From positions 124,001-188,000 of the forward strand of contig JROE01000004.1 of the NCBI GenBank assembly GCA_000783305.1: a stretch of DNA of 64,000 nucleotides, given 5' to 3'. This document shows, one piece after another, positions 34,884 to 43,396 of this stretch; position 1 is the stretch's first letter; each line of letters starts with the position of its first letter. The notes beneath the pieces are model-generated. The model was given only the letters and a program-made list of their open reading frames with translations, did not search any database and was not told the DNA's origin. The translations under genes were made by a program, and so were the position numbers. The stretch comes from Sphingobacteriaceae bacterium DW12 (GTDB taxonomy: Bacteria; Bacteroidota; Bacteroidia; Sphingobacteriales; Sphingobacteriaceae).

Positions 34884-36161
34884 TTATTCTTTAAGTTTTT
34901 GCTTAATCCATGGATATCCGACCTCTTTCGGGTAGGAAACAGCAAATTTTTGGACTTTTTTGGCCAACGCCTCCAAATTGGAGAGGTCAGAGGCTTCGGT
35001 AATGTCCTGCACCTCGCCTCTTTTATTTATAATCTTAATGCTATCTTCTCTTGAAGTATATGCACTGTTATGAACCTCTTGCGCAAAGACAAAATATTCC
35101 AGCTCTTGGTCCGATACACCAAAATATGATTTGACAGCTTCATTAATAGCTGCAATATCATCGGGTGAAAAAGCCTCGTTACTCATGACTGTCCTAAAAA
35201 GATCTCTAGCCATCAGCTTTCGGCACAACATACTTAAGATCTTATCTTCATGATCAACCCAAGCTTTAATAGCGGACATGATATCTGTATCATCCAAACG
35301 AGTAAACCATTGTAAATGTGACTCATTCAATAAAAAGTTATCAATCGTAATCTTATTTTTCAAGAAATGAGAAAGCGCGGGCGAAGCAAACATATCCGCT
35401 CCGTTGTTACTTAATTCTTTCGCTCTTTTAAGGGCTTTAATCAGCATCTGCTCGGCCCCAATGACTGTCTTATGAAGATAGACCTGCCAATACATCAATC
35501 TTCTGGCAATAAGAAATTTTTCAACTGAATAAATTCCTTTGAGCTCTACAACAAGTTCGTCCTCATGTACATTGAGCATCTTTATGATTCGATCGAAAGA
35601 GATGACGCCTTCGGATACACCCGTAAAGAAACTATCTCTATTCAAATAGTCCATCCGATCGGTATCTAATTGACTGGATACCAGCTGATGAAAAAATTTG
35701 CGAGGGTATTTATCATTGAATATCGTGATGGCCAAATCTAAGTGACCATTAAATTCATCATTAATACGATCCATCAATAGGGATGACAGCATCTCGTGGG
35801 ATACACCATCGATAAGTGTATGTTCAAGTGAATGGGAGAAAGGACCATGACCAATATCATGGAGAAGAATGGCTACCAAAGCAGCTTCTTCTTCTTCTAT
35901 AGATATTTGTACTTCTTTACTTCTTAGGGTATCAATGGCCAACGACATCAAATGCATCGCCCCTATTGCATGCTGAAATCGGGTATGTAAAGCTCCGGGA
36001 TAAACCAAATGGGTCATACTGACTTGTTTGATATAGCGAAGTCTTTGAAAATAAGGGTGCTGAATAAGATCAAAGACAAACCCTGAGGGGATTGTAACAA
36101 ACCCATAAACTGGGTCATTAATTATTTTTTTCTTATTCAATTTGGACTGCACGTAAAACAT
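34884..36161 (-). CDS. HD-domain phosphohydrolase (dGTPase/SAMHD1-like)
   Basis: The protein carries the HD metal-binding set: HTRFQHAIGAMHLM, LVAILLHDIGHGPFSHSLEH with the central His-Asp pair, and DTDRMDYLNRDSFFTGV. This pattern is that of the dGTPase/SAMHD1-like HD proteins, which act on nucleotides; the exact substrate is not known. The frame reaches 36200, but a -7 box at 36186-36193 (reverse strand) puts the transcript start near 36181, and ATG 36161 gives MFYVQSKLNKKKIINDP, the usual family start, with 425 residues. It is the first gene of the lpxD-lpxC/fabZ-lpxA block. Confidence 0.9.
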   Translation of the reverse strand: MFYVQSKLNKKKIINDPVYGFVTIPSGFVFDLIQHPYFQRLRYIKQVSMTHLVYPGALHTRFQHAIGAMHLMSLAIDTLRSKEVQISIEEEEAALVAILLHDIGHGPFSHSLEHTLIDGVSHEMLSSLLMDRINDEFNGHLDLAITIFNDKYPRKFFHQLVSSQLDTDRMDYLNRDSFFTGVSEGVISFDRIIKMLNVHEDELVVELKGIYSVEKFLIARRLMYWQVYLHKTVIGAEQMLIKALKRAKELSNNGADMFASPALSHFLKNKITIDNFLLNESHLQWFTRLDDTDIMSAIKAWVDHEDKILSMLCRKLMARDLFRTVMSNEAFSPDDIAAINEAVKSYFGVSDQELEYFVFAQEVHNSAYTSREDSIKIINKRGEVQDITEASDLSNLEALAKKVQKFAVSYPKEVGYPWIKQKLKE

Positions 36162-36185
36162 ATTTACACCACAACTACAACGAAA

Positions 36186-36193
36186 CAAACTTA
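36186..36193 (-). promoter_or_regulatory. -7 box of the HD/lpx operon
   Basis: On the reverse strand TAAGTTTG fits TAnnTTTG. It predicts a start of transcription near 36181 and supports the ATG at 36161. Confidence 0.5.
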
Positions 36194-36435
36194 CACTCAA
36201 ATTATGTTTATTGATAGCAAGGTAGATACCATTATCTTATAAAGCTAAGATAGCGCAAAGATACGGAGTTGCTCGTTAAGAAATGTTAAAAATCCAGAAT
36301 TAAAGTCGCAAATTGGCTAAGTTAGCAGCCTTACGGCATCACATTTGGTGCAAAAATATTTATCTTCGAATTGCAAAATTAGTTTTTGGATTTTCTGCTA
36401 AATCTCATCAGCTACTAATAATTAAAGAATTTCCT

Positions 36436-37989
36436 ATGCAAAAAACACATATACTTTGGGCGGATGATGAAATTGAGTTCCTTAAACCGCATATTCTTCT
36501 ATTAGAGGAAAAGAATTATAAAGTCAAAACTGTTAACAATGGAAATGATGCTGTTGAAGCGTTCAAAAATGAACCATTCGACTTAGTTTTTTTGGATGAG
36601 AATATGCCTGGACTTACGGGTTTGGAAACTTTGGCTATACTGAAATCAATCAACCCGTCTATTCCTACAGTGCTCGTGACCAAAAATGAAGAAGAGCATC
36701 TTATGGAAGATGCGATTGGGAGTAAAATTGATGACTACTTGATTAAACCGGTAAATCCTAGACAGATTTTGTTGACGATTAAAAAATTCACAGAGAATAA
36801 GCGACTGGTCAGCGAAAAGACGTCTATGGCTTATCAGCAGGATTTTCGAAATCTGGGAATGATTCTAAACGACAATCTCGATATCCATCAATGGACGGAT
36901 GTGTATAAAAAATTGATATATTGGGAATTGTCATTGGAAAAGCTAGAAGATTCCAACATGCATGAAATCCTAACCATGCAAAAATCGGAAGCTAATATGT
37001 TATTCTCGAAATTCATAGAAAAGCATTATACACCTTGGATGAAAAATCCAGATGAAGGTCCGATATTGTCCCATCAACTGTTTAAGAAGAAAGTCTTCCC
37101 TGGGATGCAGGAAAATAAACCTACTTTTTTCTTCTTGATTGACAACCTCCGTTATGATCAGTGGAAAATCATCAATGACATCATTACAGATTATTTCCGT
37201 CTAGATGAAGAGGATAGTTACCTCAGTATATTGCCAACTGCGACACAATATGCCCGCAATGCTATATTTAGCGGGCTTACACCTTTGGAAATGGAAAAGA
37301 GATTTCCAAATTATTGGCAAAACGATGAGGATGAGGGGGGCAAGAATCTCCATGAAGATAAATTTCTGGCAGATCAGATTAAAAGGCTGTACAGGCGGGA
37401 TATTAAACATTCTTATCATAAAATACTAACGTTGGAGCAAGGAAAGGATATATTAGACAATGTAAACAACTTGATGCAAAATGACCTTAATGTATTGGTT
37501 TACAACTTCGTAGATATGCTATCACATGCTCGGACGGATATGGCGATGATTCGTGAACTTGCTAACGATGAGGCTGCTTATCGATCTCTTACGCTATCGT
37601 GGTTTGAGCACTCACCTCTTCTAGACACGTTGAAATGGTTGTCTCAACGCAATGTACGGGTTGTCATCACTACAGACCATGGAACAATCCGCGTCAAAAA
37701 ACCAAGCAAGATTATTGGTGATCGAAATACGAATACCAATCTTCGCTACAAACAAGGTAAAAACCTGAATTATCAGGACAAGGATGTATTTGTTATCAAA
37801 AATCCGCATGATGCACAGCTGCCAAAGCTTCATGTGAGCTCTACATTTGTATTTGCCAAAGAAGATATATACTTTGTATACCCCAATAATTACAACCAAT
37901 TTGTCAATTATTTTAATGGAACATTCCAGCATGGGGGTATCTCTTTGGAAGAGATGATTATTCCCTACGCAACTTATTCGACGAAATAG
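36436..37989 (+). CDS. porX: PorX-type response regulator with alkaline-phosphatase-like output domain
   Basis: PorX controls type IX secretion genes in Bacteroidota. The 517-residue protein has a receiver domain (residues 1-120; acidic pair Asp10-Asp11, phosphorylated Asp54 in LDENMPG, Lys near 104 in DDYLIKPVN). A long helical linker leads to an alkaline-phosphatase-superfamily domain: FFLIDNLRYDQWK near 235, NFVDMLSHARTDMA near 355 and VITTDHGTIRV near 410, with metal-ligand-like Asp and His. The frame can be extended to 36313, but ATG 36436 gives MQKTHILWADDE, the standard start. Its partner PorY is not in the window. It is divergent from the lpx block. Confidence 0.92.
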   Translation: MQKTHILWADDEIEFLKPHILLLEEKNYKVKTVNNGNDAVEAFKNEPFDLVFLDENMPGLTGLETLAILKSINPSIPTVLVTKNEEEHLMEDAIGSKIDDYLIKPVNPRQILLTIKKFTENKRLVSEKTSMAYQQDFRNLGMILNDNLDIHQWTDVYKKLIYWELSLEKLEDSNMHEILTMQKSEANMLFSKFIEKHYTPWMKNPDEGPILSHQLFKKKVFPGMQENKPTFFFLIDNLRYDQWKIINDIITDYFRLDEEDSYLSILPTATQYARNAIFSGLTPLEMEKRFPNYWQNDEDEGGKNLHEDKFLADQIKRLYRRDIKHSYHKILTLEQGKDILDNVNNLMQNDLNVLVYNFVDMLSHARTDMAMIRELANDEAAYRSLTLSWFEHSPLLDTLKWLSQRNVRVVITTDHGTIRVKKPSKIIGDRNTNTNLRYKQGKNLNYQDKDVFVIKNPHDAQLPKLHVSSTFVFAKEDIYFVYPNNYNQFVNYFNGTFQHGGISLEEMIIPYATYSTK

Positions 37990-38016
37990 ACTACCAGAAA
38001 GATATCGATTTCGAAC

Positions 38017-38056
38017 TTGTTTATGGAGATGAGCTCTAATTCATCTCCATAAACAA
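38017..38056. terminator. 16-bp perfect hairpin after porX
   Basis: The 16 bases at 38017-38032 are the exact complement of 38041-38056, with the loop GCTCTAAT. No T-run follows. It lies 27 bases after the porX stop and 49 before tsaE, and resembles the U-less hairpins at 7019-7062 and 49554-49587. Confidence 0.65.
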
Positions 38057-38105
38057 AGATTGATTTCTCGACTTATAATTCGACTTGAAGTATTAATTTT
38101 ACAGC

Positions 38106-38516
38106 ATGGAAACACAAGTCAACCATGTCGATCAATTAGGGAGTGTAGCAAGAGAAATGCTACAAGCCTTTCCATCATCTCGGATTTTCTTATTGTATGG
38201 TGATATGGGGGCTGGTAAGACGACTTTGATCAAGGCCCTCTGCGAGGAACTTGGAGTGAAAGATTCAACCTCTAGCCCCACATTCTCCATTGTCAACCAG
38301 TACCATTCGCCACACGGAAGTGTGTACCATTTTGACTTTTACCGGATTAAGAATGAACAAGAAGCTTTTGATATGGGTTATGAAGAGTATTTTTACTCTG
38401 GTGATTACTGCTTTGTTGAATGGCCTCAAAAAATTGAGAACTTACTCCCATCGGATGCAAAATCTATCTCTATAGATGTAATAGATGAGCATACGCGAAA
38501 GATAGAAATAAAATAA
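38106..38516 (+). CDS. tsaE: tRNA threonylcarbamoyladenosine biosynthesis ATPase TsaE
   Basis: TsaE is the ATPase that, with TsaB and TsaD, makes the t6A modification at A37 of ANN-decoding tRNAs. The 136-residue protein has Walker A LLYGDMGAGKTTLIKAL near 30-46, the motif SSPTFSIVNQY near 58 and HFDFYRI near 78, which are diagnostic for the family. Length is normal. A terminator follows 9 bases after the stop. Confidence 0.96.
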   Translation: METQVNHVDQLGSVAREMLQAFPSSRIFLLYGDMGAGKTTLIKALCEELGVKDSTSSPTFSIVNQYHSPHGSVYHFDFYRIKNEQEAFDMGYEEYFYSGDYCFVEWPQKIENLLPSDAKSISIDVIDEHTRKIEIK

Positions 38517-38524
38517 AACCTCTG

Positions 38525-38560
38525 AAAGGCAGCTGATTAAAGAAATCAGCTGCCTTTTTT
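38525..38560 (+). terminator. terminator after tsaE
   Basis: AAAGGCAGCTGATT (38525-38538) pairs perfectly with AATCAGCTGCCTTT (38544-38557), followed by T residues to 38560. The next gene must have a promoter between here and its start codon. Confidence 0.92.
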
Positions 38561-38622
38561 GTGCGTTGACGCAACCTTTGTCTCAAAACCGACGTCTTCT
38601 TAATAACAAACCGACGAACACC

Positions 38623-39168
38623 TTGGAAAAGAATACTCTTGATCATGTATGGAAAAGATGCAAAGATGCTGACCGAAAGTCACAATCTTTACTATACCAT
38701 CATTTTGCTCCAAGGATGTACGCTATTTGTTTACGCTATGCCAATACTACATTGGAAGCTGAGGATATGTTGCAGACTGGATTCATTAAGGTATTTGGCA
38801 GGCATGACCAGTATGATGAAAAGGGCTCGCTTGAAGGTTGGATCAAACGTATTATGATTAATAATGCAATTGAGATACTCCGTAAGAATAGAATGAATTT
38901 TTACGATATAGATGATTGTACTCAAGTTTTAGTCGGAGAAAGCGACGTAGGCCATGATCCTACAGCATATCATGACTTGATGCAATTAATCAAGGGATTG
39001 CCCACAGGATATAGGACGGTATTTAACATGTATGTTATCGAGGGGTACTCGCACAAGGAAATTGCAAACCTCCTTAATATGAGTGAAGGCAACTCCAAAT
39101 CTCAGCTATCAAGAGCGAGAGCGTGGCTTAAGGAGAAATTGAGTAAAACAGAGGAACTAAAAAAATGA
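38623..39168 (+). CDS. ECF-type RNA polymerase sigma factor
   Basis: The protein has sigma region 2 (SLLYHHFAPRMYAICLRYA, LEAEDMLQTGFIKVFGRHDQYDEKGSLEGWIKRIMINNAIEILRK, broken into its usual helices) and region 4 (LPTGYRTVFNMYVIEGYSHKEIANLL, then NSKSQLSRARAWLKEKL). The frame opens at a TTG (38566) only six bases behind the tsaE terminator, so the in-frame TTG at 38623, followed by EKNTLDHVWKRC, is the likelier start, giving 181 residues. Its last codons overlap the next gene (ATGA), which encodes a one-helix membrane protein, a probable anti-sigma factor. Confidence 0.88.
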   Translation: MEKNTLDHVWKRCKDADRKSQSLLYHHFAPRMYAICLRYANTTLEAEDMLQTGFIKVFGRHDQYDEKGSLEGWIKRIMINNAIEILRKNRMNFYDIDDCTQVLVGESDVGHDPTAYHDLMQLIKGLPTGYRTVFNMYVIEGYSHKEIANLLNMSEGNSKSQLSRARAWLKEKLSKTEELKK

Positions 39169-39932
39169 AAGACAACGAACTAGACGCTATATTCCAATCT
39201 CATGTAGAACGTGTAGAGGAATTACCTAATCCGGAAATCTGGAATCGCATCAACCATGAACTAGCTGAACAGGAAAAAAGGAATCGTAAAAAAGTAGTTA
39301 AAAAAATACTTTGGTATTTCGGTACTGCTGCGGCAGTTGCGATTATGGTAGGGATTTTTGCCTTCTGGTTTACGCAGAACAAAGCTCCTATTGCAAGTCA
39401 GGAAATAGCATCACAACGGGATTTACCTTCTTTTGAGCGGGAAGCGCCTAAAATGGAGAGCCCAACATCTATCCAAAAGAAAAGCGAGGAGAGCGTGTTG
39501 CCGAAACCGGAAAAGATAGCTATCAGTTTAATCGCAAAAACGTCACCGTCACCGTCATCGACACCTATTGAATCTACGCGTACAATAAAGGAGCCGTACG
39601 ACGATGCTCCCAACCAACAGGTTCTCGCAGCACAAGTCGAAAAAGCAATGTTCAAAGCGGATACTATTAAACATCAAATCACGCTCCCGAATCCAACGGC
39701 ATCATTGGAAGCACCGCCTCTAAAACCACTTGTACAAAATCCGGAGGAAGAGGACACAATGATTGCCCGTACTGACAGTCCGAATAGAAAGCCTATCAGT
39801 ATCGGTGGTATCCTCAACTCCCTAATTGGCAAGGTAGATAAGTCTGAGGGCAAAACATTGGAGTTCCACACGGATGAGGAAGGCTCTATTAGTATTCAAT
39901 ATATTGCTAAAAACAAAAAGAAAAATAAATAA
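39165..39932 (+). CDS. single-span membrane protein, probable anti-sigma factor
   Basis: The 255-residue protein has an acidic cytoplasmic N-terminus (ELDAIFQSHVERVEELPNPEIWNRI), one membrane helix (about 48-69: ILWYFGTAAAVAIMVGIFAFWF) and a low-complexity periplasmic part rich in Pro, Ser, Glu and Lys (TSPSPSSTPIESTR). It overlaps the sigma gene by four bases, the classic arrangement of a sigma factor and its membrane anti-sigma partner. No zinc-binding anti-sigma motif is visible, so the role is inferred from position and topology. Confidence 0.65.
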   Translation: MKDNELDAIFQSHVERVEELPNPEIWNRINHELAEQEKRNRKKVVKKILWYFGTAAAVAIMVGIFAFWFTQNKAPIASQEIASQRDLPSFEREAPKMESPTSIQKKSEESVLPKPEKIAISLIAKTSPSPSSTPIESTRTIKEPYDDAPNQQVLAAQVEKAMFKADTIKHQITLPNPTASLEAPPLKPLVQNPEEEDTMIARTDSPNRKPISIGGILNSLIGKVDKSEGKTLEFHTDEEGSISIQYIAKNKKKNK

Positions 39933-39934
39933 TT

Positions 39935-40738
39935 ATGAAAAAGATAAAAACATTAATTGCCGTCTTGACTGTCATCGCATGTTGGACTCAGGTATCCGCG
40001 CAAGAGAATGACACGACTACGGTACATGAAAACTCTAGTCATAAGAAGCACGTTTCCTATTCGAATAATATTGGCAAAAATGATACTGATAGACAGATTA
40101 AATATCCTCGAACATTTTATGGTATTACCTTCGCTCGTGTAGACTGGGGATTTTCACGAATAATAGACAATGGAAGCTTCAATTTATCAGATGACAATCA
40201 ATTCCTAAACTATAAAAGAGGAAAAACTACAAACTTTGGCTTTGACGTTGCTCAATTTGGCGTGAGGATGAACGATCATTTACGTATTTACCTATCTACA
40301 GGTTTTGAATGGAATTACACCCGACTTAAGGAGAATGTACTCTTGAACAAAAACAGCACCCCCCTAAGCTATGAAGTACTTGATCGAAATGATGTGAATT
40401 TTGAAAAAAACATCTTAACGTCTACCTATTTGCGAATCCCATTGACCGTCGAACTTAGAAGCCGAAGAATGGCTAATGGAGATCGTTTAAAGGTAGCCTT
40501 TGGCCCGATAGGCGGCGTCCTTTTGAAAGGTAGTCAACGTTTGAAGAGTGAAGAAAATGGTAAGCAAAAGTTTCGCGATGATTACAACTTACAGCAATTC
40601 CAATATGGAGCATTTGTGCGTGCAGGATTTGGGAATGTAGGTCTATTCAGTAAATATTACTTTAACGATATATTTGAAAAAAGTCCAAATCAGAAGGGTC
40701 TTAACAATTTTACATTCGGACTGACACTGTTTATGTAA
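39935..40738 (+). CDS. outer-membrane beta-barrel protein of the sigma/anti-sigma operon
   Basis: The 267-residue protein has a signal peptide (MKKIKTLIAVLTVIACWTQVSA, cut near residue 22), a short polar stretch and then alternating amphipathic strands (YGITFARVDWGF, DHLRIYLSTGFEWNYTRL, YLRIPLTVELRSR, VGLFSKYYFNDIF), ending FTFGLTLFM with a terminal Phe-Met. This is the pattern of an eight- to ten-strand PorT-like barrel. It starts two bases after the anti-sigma candidate, so it is part of that operon and may be its output or its sensor. Confidence 0.75.
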   Translation: MKKIKTLIAVLTVIACWTQVSAQENDTTTVHENSSHKKHVSYSNNIGKNDTDRQIKYPRTFYGITFARVDWGFSRIIDNGSFNLSDDNQFLNYKRGKTTNFGFDVAQFGVRMNDHLRIYLSTGFEWNYTRLKENVLLNKNSTPLSYEVLDRNDVNFEKNILTSTYLRIPLTVELRSRRMANGDRLKVAFGPIGGVLLKGSQRLKSEENGKQKFRDDYNLQQFQYGAFVRAGFGNVGLFSKYYFNDIFEKSPNQKGLNNFTFGLTLFM

Positions 40739-40758
40739 TATCCTGGAGAGTATTGGTT

Positions 40759-40790
40759 TTTGATTTCGAAACAAATAAACTGTATTTTTG
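40759..40790 (+). promoter_or_regulatory. promoter of the orphan ABC ATPase gene
   Basis: TTTG at 40759-40762 and TATTTTTG at 40783-40790 are 20 bases apart and fit the -33/-7 consensus. The predicted transcript would start near 40794, inside the left arm of the hairpin at 40790-40820. Confidence 0.55.
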
Positions 40791-40829
40791 TGTCTGATTT
40801 TTAAATAGAAAATCAGACACATTTTTTTT
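40790..40829 (+). terminator. strong intrinsic terminator between promoter and ABC ATPase gene
   Basis: GTGTCTGATTTT (40790-40801) is the perfect complement of AAAATCAGACAC (40809-40820), followed by A and eight T. It can end the sigma/anti-sigma/barrel operon. If the promoter at 40759-40790 is real, it also lies in the leader of the ABC gene, as an attenuator would. Confidence 0.85.
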
Positions 40830-40835
40830 ATAGCT

Positions 40836-41876
40836 ATGCAAGAACTTTCTCCGTGCCAATTTATACCATCTGATCAACAACAATTAGGTTTGTCATTAAT
40901 TCACGGGGAGGATGTGAGCTGCATATTTGAAAACAAGGAAACGATAGCTGCTGTAAACCATGTGGGCTTTGATATTGAACAGGGACAGATTACGGCAATC
41001 ATCGGGGAGTCGGGTAGTGGGAAGACGACGCTATTAAAGCTAATCTATGGCCTCCTGGAGCCTAACACTGGAAGTATTAGATATAAGGGCTGGCTTGTCC
41101 CTACACGTAGAGATAAACTTATTCCTGGACATCCAGCAATGAAATTGGTTTCTCAAGGATTTGATGACCTTAATCTTTATGCTAAGGTATGGGACAATAT
41201 CGCTTCTCAACTCTCCAACACCAATTTGGCTCTTAAAGAACGGCGAACACAAGAGGTTCTCGAAAAATTGAAGATAGCCCACCTCGCAAATCAACGGGTT
41301 GCTGACTTAAGTGGGGGAGAAAAACAGCGAGTCGCGATTTCAAGGGCATTGATCAATGACCCTGAAGTACTTTTAATGGATGAACCTTTTAATCAGGTTG
41401 ATGCTTCCTTTCGTGATAATCTTCAGCATGACATCAGGCAGATTGTAAAAGAGACAGGCCTTACTGTGGTGCTTATCTCACATGACCCCGCAGAAGTTCT
41501 ATCCCTATCAGATAAACTGATCGTTATGAAAAAAGGGAAGATTGTAGATCAGGGATCGCCTGCTACATTATACTATACACCTCATAACCCCTATACAGCT
41601 TTACTATTATCTAAAAGCAATTTAATTTCGCCTGAGCAAGCTCTTATGCTAGGGATTGAAGCGGACGGCATGGTCGCTATACATCAAGAATGGATAAAAA
41701 TACAGGAATCACCTACAGGAGATATGATTGTTATGGACATACGTTTCCGAGGATTCTACCGGGAACTGACCGTGGGTAATGAAAACCTATCATTACACGT
41801 GATAGACCATCCTATATCCTCAATCAGTGTGGGGAGTGGTGTTTCCATCCATATTGAAAATTATCTCTTATTTTGA
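40836..41876 (+). CDS. ABC transporter ATP-binding protein, orphan
   Basis: The 346-residue protein has an ATPase domain (Walker A GESGSGKTT near 52, Q-loop MKLVSQGFDDL, signature LSGGEKQRVAISRAL near 158 and Walker B LLMDEPFNQVD near 181, with the switch His in LISHDP). A C-terminal extension of about 100 residues with TOBE-like strands (MVVMDIRFRGFYRELTVGNE-like) follows. This layout is that of importers of the PotA/MetN/FbpC type. No permease or binding-protein gene is next to it. Its 3' end overlaps the convergent tlpA-like gene by 16 bases. Confidence 0.88.
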   Translation: MQELSPCQFIPSDQQQLGLSLIHGEDVSCIFENKETIAAVNHVGFDIEQGQITAIIGESGSGKTTLLKLIYGLLEPNTGSIRYKGWLVPTRRDKLIPGHPAMKLVSQGFDDLNLYAKVWDNIASQLSNTNLALKERRTQEVLEKLKIAHLANQRVADLSGGEKQRVAISRALINDPEVLLMDEPFNQVDASFRDNLQHDIRQIVKETGLTVVLISHDPAEVLSLSDKLIVMKKGKIVDQGSPATLYYTPHNPYTALLLSKSNLISPEQALMLGIEADGMVAIHQEWIKIQESPTGDMIVMDIRFRGFYRELTVGNENLSLHVIDHPISSISVGSGVSIHIENYLLF

Positions 41877-42388
41877 GATTCGGCTCCTAACTCCTTTTCT
41901 AAGACATCTAGCATTTTCTGAAATTCGGCGGCACTATAACCTATAGATCGATAGATGATTTCTCCCTTTCTATTGAGGATTATATTCCTGGGAATGGAGC
42001 TGTCTGCAAACAATGCAAAAACACCTCTTTTCAAATCTGGAAATACAGGGAATGTATATCCTTCTCGTATCATAAAAGGATTTAACTTATCCCAATTCTC
42101 TTCGCGTCCAAAAACCAGTAATGAGAAATCAGAGCGAGATTGATAGCGTTTCCATATTTCATTTTCAACTCGTGGGAGTTCCTCTCTACATGGAGGGCAC
42201 CATGTAGCAAAAAAATTGATGAGCACGATTTTGCCAATGAGATCTTTGGTAGTAAATTTTTTTTCATCCTTGCTTTGCCATTCAAAATTGGGGGTGACGG
42301 CTCCTAATTTGACTTTCCATTCTTTATCCTCCTGAGCTAAGGCACAGATATTACCTAAGACGGCTAACCACAAAAGTAGATGTTTCAT
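41861..42388 (-). CDS. TlpA-like periplasmic thiol-disulfide oxidoreductase
   Basis: The 175-residue protein has a signal peptide (MKHLLLWLAVLGNICALA) and a thioredoxin fold with the active site FFATWCPPCREELPRVE near 60-76 (CPPC) and the cis-Pro loop SSIPRNIILNRKGEI near 132. These are features of the TlpA/ResA family, which reduce disulfides outside the cytoplasm. It is downstream of, and almost touching, the esterase gene (one base between), so the two are probably co-transcribed. Confidence 0.92.
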   Translation of the reverse strand: MKHLLLWLAVLGNICALAQEDKEWKVKLGAVTPNFEWQSKDEKKFTTKDLIGKIVLINFFATWCPPCREELPRVENEIWKRYQSRSDFSLLVFGREENWDKLNPFMIREGYTFPVFPDLKRGVFALFADSSIPRNIILNRKGEIIYRSIGYSAAEFQKMLDVLEKELGAESQNKR

Positions 42389-42389
42389 A

Positions 42390-43256
42390 TTATTTCAATT
42401 TGCTCATCCAAAGAAGGCAAGATTTCATCCACTTTTCTTCGCTAGTTTTATTATTTAGACCAAAGCCATGTCCACCATTAGGGTAGGTATAAATTTCATT
42501 GGATACACCATGCTTCTTTAATGCAGCTTGATATCGATAGGCATTTTCCACTACTACGCCTTTATCGTCCAAAGCACTCATTAAGAATGTTGGTGGTGTT
42601 GTTTTATTCACCTGCAACTCGTTGGAGAACAATTCTACATCTTCGTTTGAAGGCGAGCGACCAAGTAAATTAACGCGAGACCCCATATGGGTAATTGTTG
42701 TATCCATTGAAATGACAGGATAACATAAAATGGAGAAATCGGGTCTGAGATTTGTCTTCGCTCTATTTTCGATATAGCTTTTTTTGTAATGCGTAGATAA
42801 GGTGGAAGCTAAGTGACCTCCAGCAGAAAAACCCAATACGCCCAATTTTTGGATATCAACATCCAGCTCCTTCTGATTTTCACGAATCAGTTGCATGGCT
42901 CGCTGTGCATCTTGCAGAGGACCAATGCGCTTGTCTAACATAATCTCTTCGTGCGGTAGTCTATACCTCAAGACGAATGCTGTATATCCATTCCTAGCAA
43001 ACTCACTGGCTACCTGATGGCCTTCGTGATCTATAGCGACATGTGCATAACCACCTCCAGGAATCACAAGTACTCCTATATGCTTATCTACAGTCGTCGG
43101 CTTATACACAAAAAGTTCAGGTATATTTTTCTGATACCGTTCGCTCGATTGATTCTTACTGTTTGGTATGCCATTTGGATAGATTTCTATCCGCTGTTGC
43201 GCTGGTGCGCTCGTCATTGCAATCATCAACAAACTAAAAAAAATAAGAGTTTTCAT
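42390..43256 (-). CDS. secreted alpha/beta hydrolase (acetyl-xylan esterase / BD-FAE-like)
   Basis: The protein has a signal peptide (MKTLIFFSLLMIAMTSAPA) and an alpha/beta-hydrolase domain with the oxyanion stretch VIPGGGYAHVAIDHEGHQVA, nucleophile elbow LGFSAGGHLAS, the acid in MSALDDKGV and the catalytic His in YPNGGHGFGLNN. These match sugar-ester esterases of the BD-FAE/acetyl-xylan group. The frame opens at 43283 (or 43262), but the ATG at 43256 gives a clean signal peptide and 288 residues. The natural substrate cannot be told. It precedes the tlpA-like gene by one base. Confidence 0.88.
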   Translation of the reverse strand: MKTLIFFSLLMIAMTSAPAQQRIEIYPNGIPNSKNQSSERYQKNIPELFVYKPTTVDKHIGVLVIPGGGYAHVAIDHEGHQVASEFARNGYTAFVLRYRLPHEEIMLDKRIGPLQDAQRAMQLIRENQKELDVDIQKLGVLGFSAGGHLASTLSTHYKKSYIENRAKTNLRPDFSILCYPVISMDTTITHMGSRVNLLGRSPSNEDVELFSNELQVNKTTPPTFLMSALDDKGVVVENAYRYQAALKKHGVSNEIYTYPNGGHGFGLNNKTSEEKWMKSCLLWMSKLK

Positions 43257-43396
43257 ATGCATATATTGTTCTTTAACGGTCATTCGTCAGCTGACGAATC
43301 CACACTGTATTATGAACTAATTTTATTCCAGCTGCTGCATGCTACTTGAAGGCCATTTTTATTCGTATAGCCTGTAATACATGGATATTCATATAG

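Noticed and set aside
40836..41876. Reading the orphan ABC ATPase as a complete importer cassette
   Set aside because: No permease or binding-protein gene lies next to it on either side.
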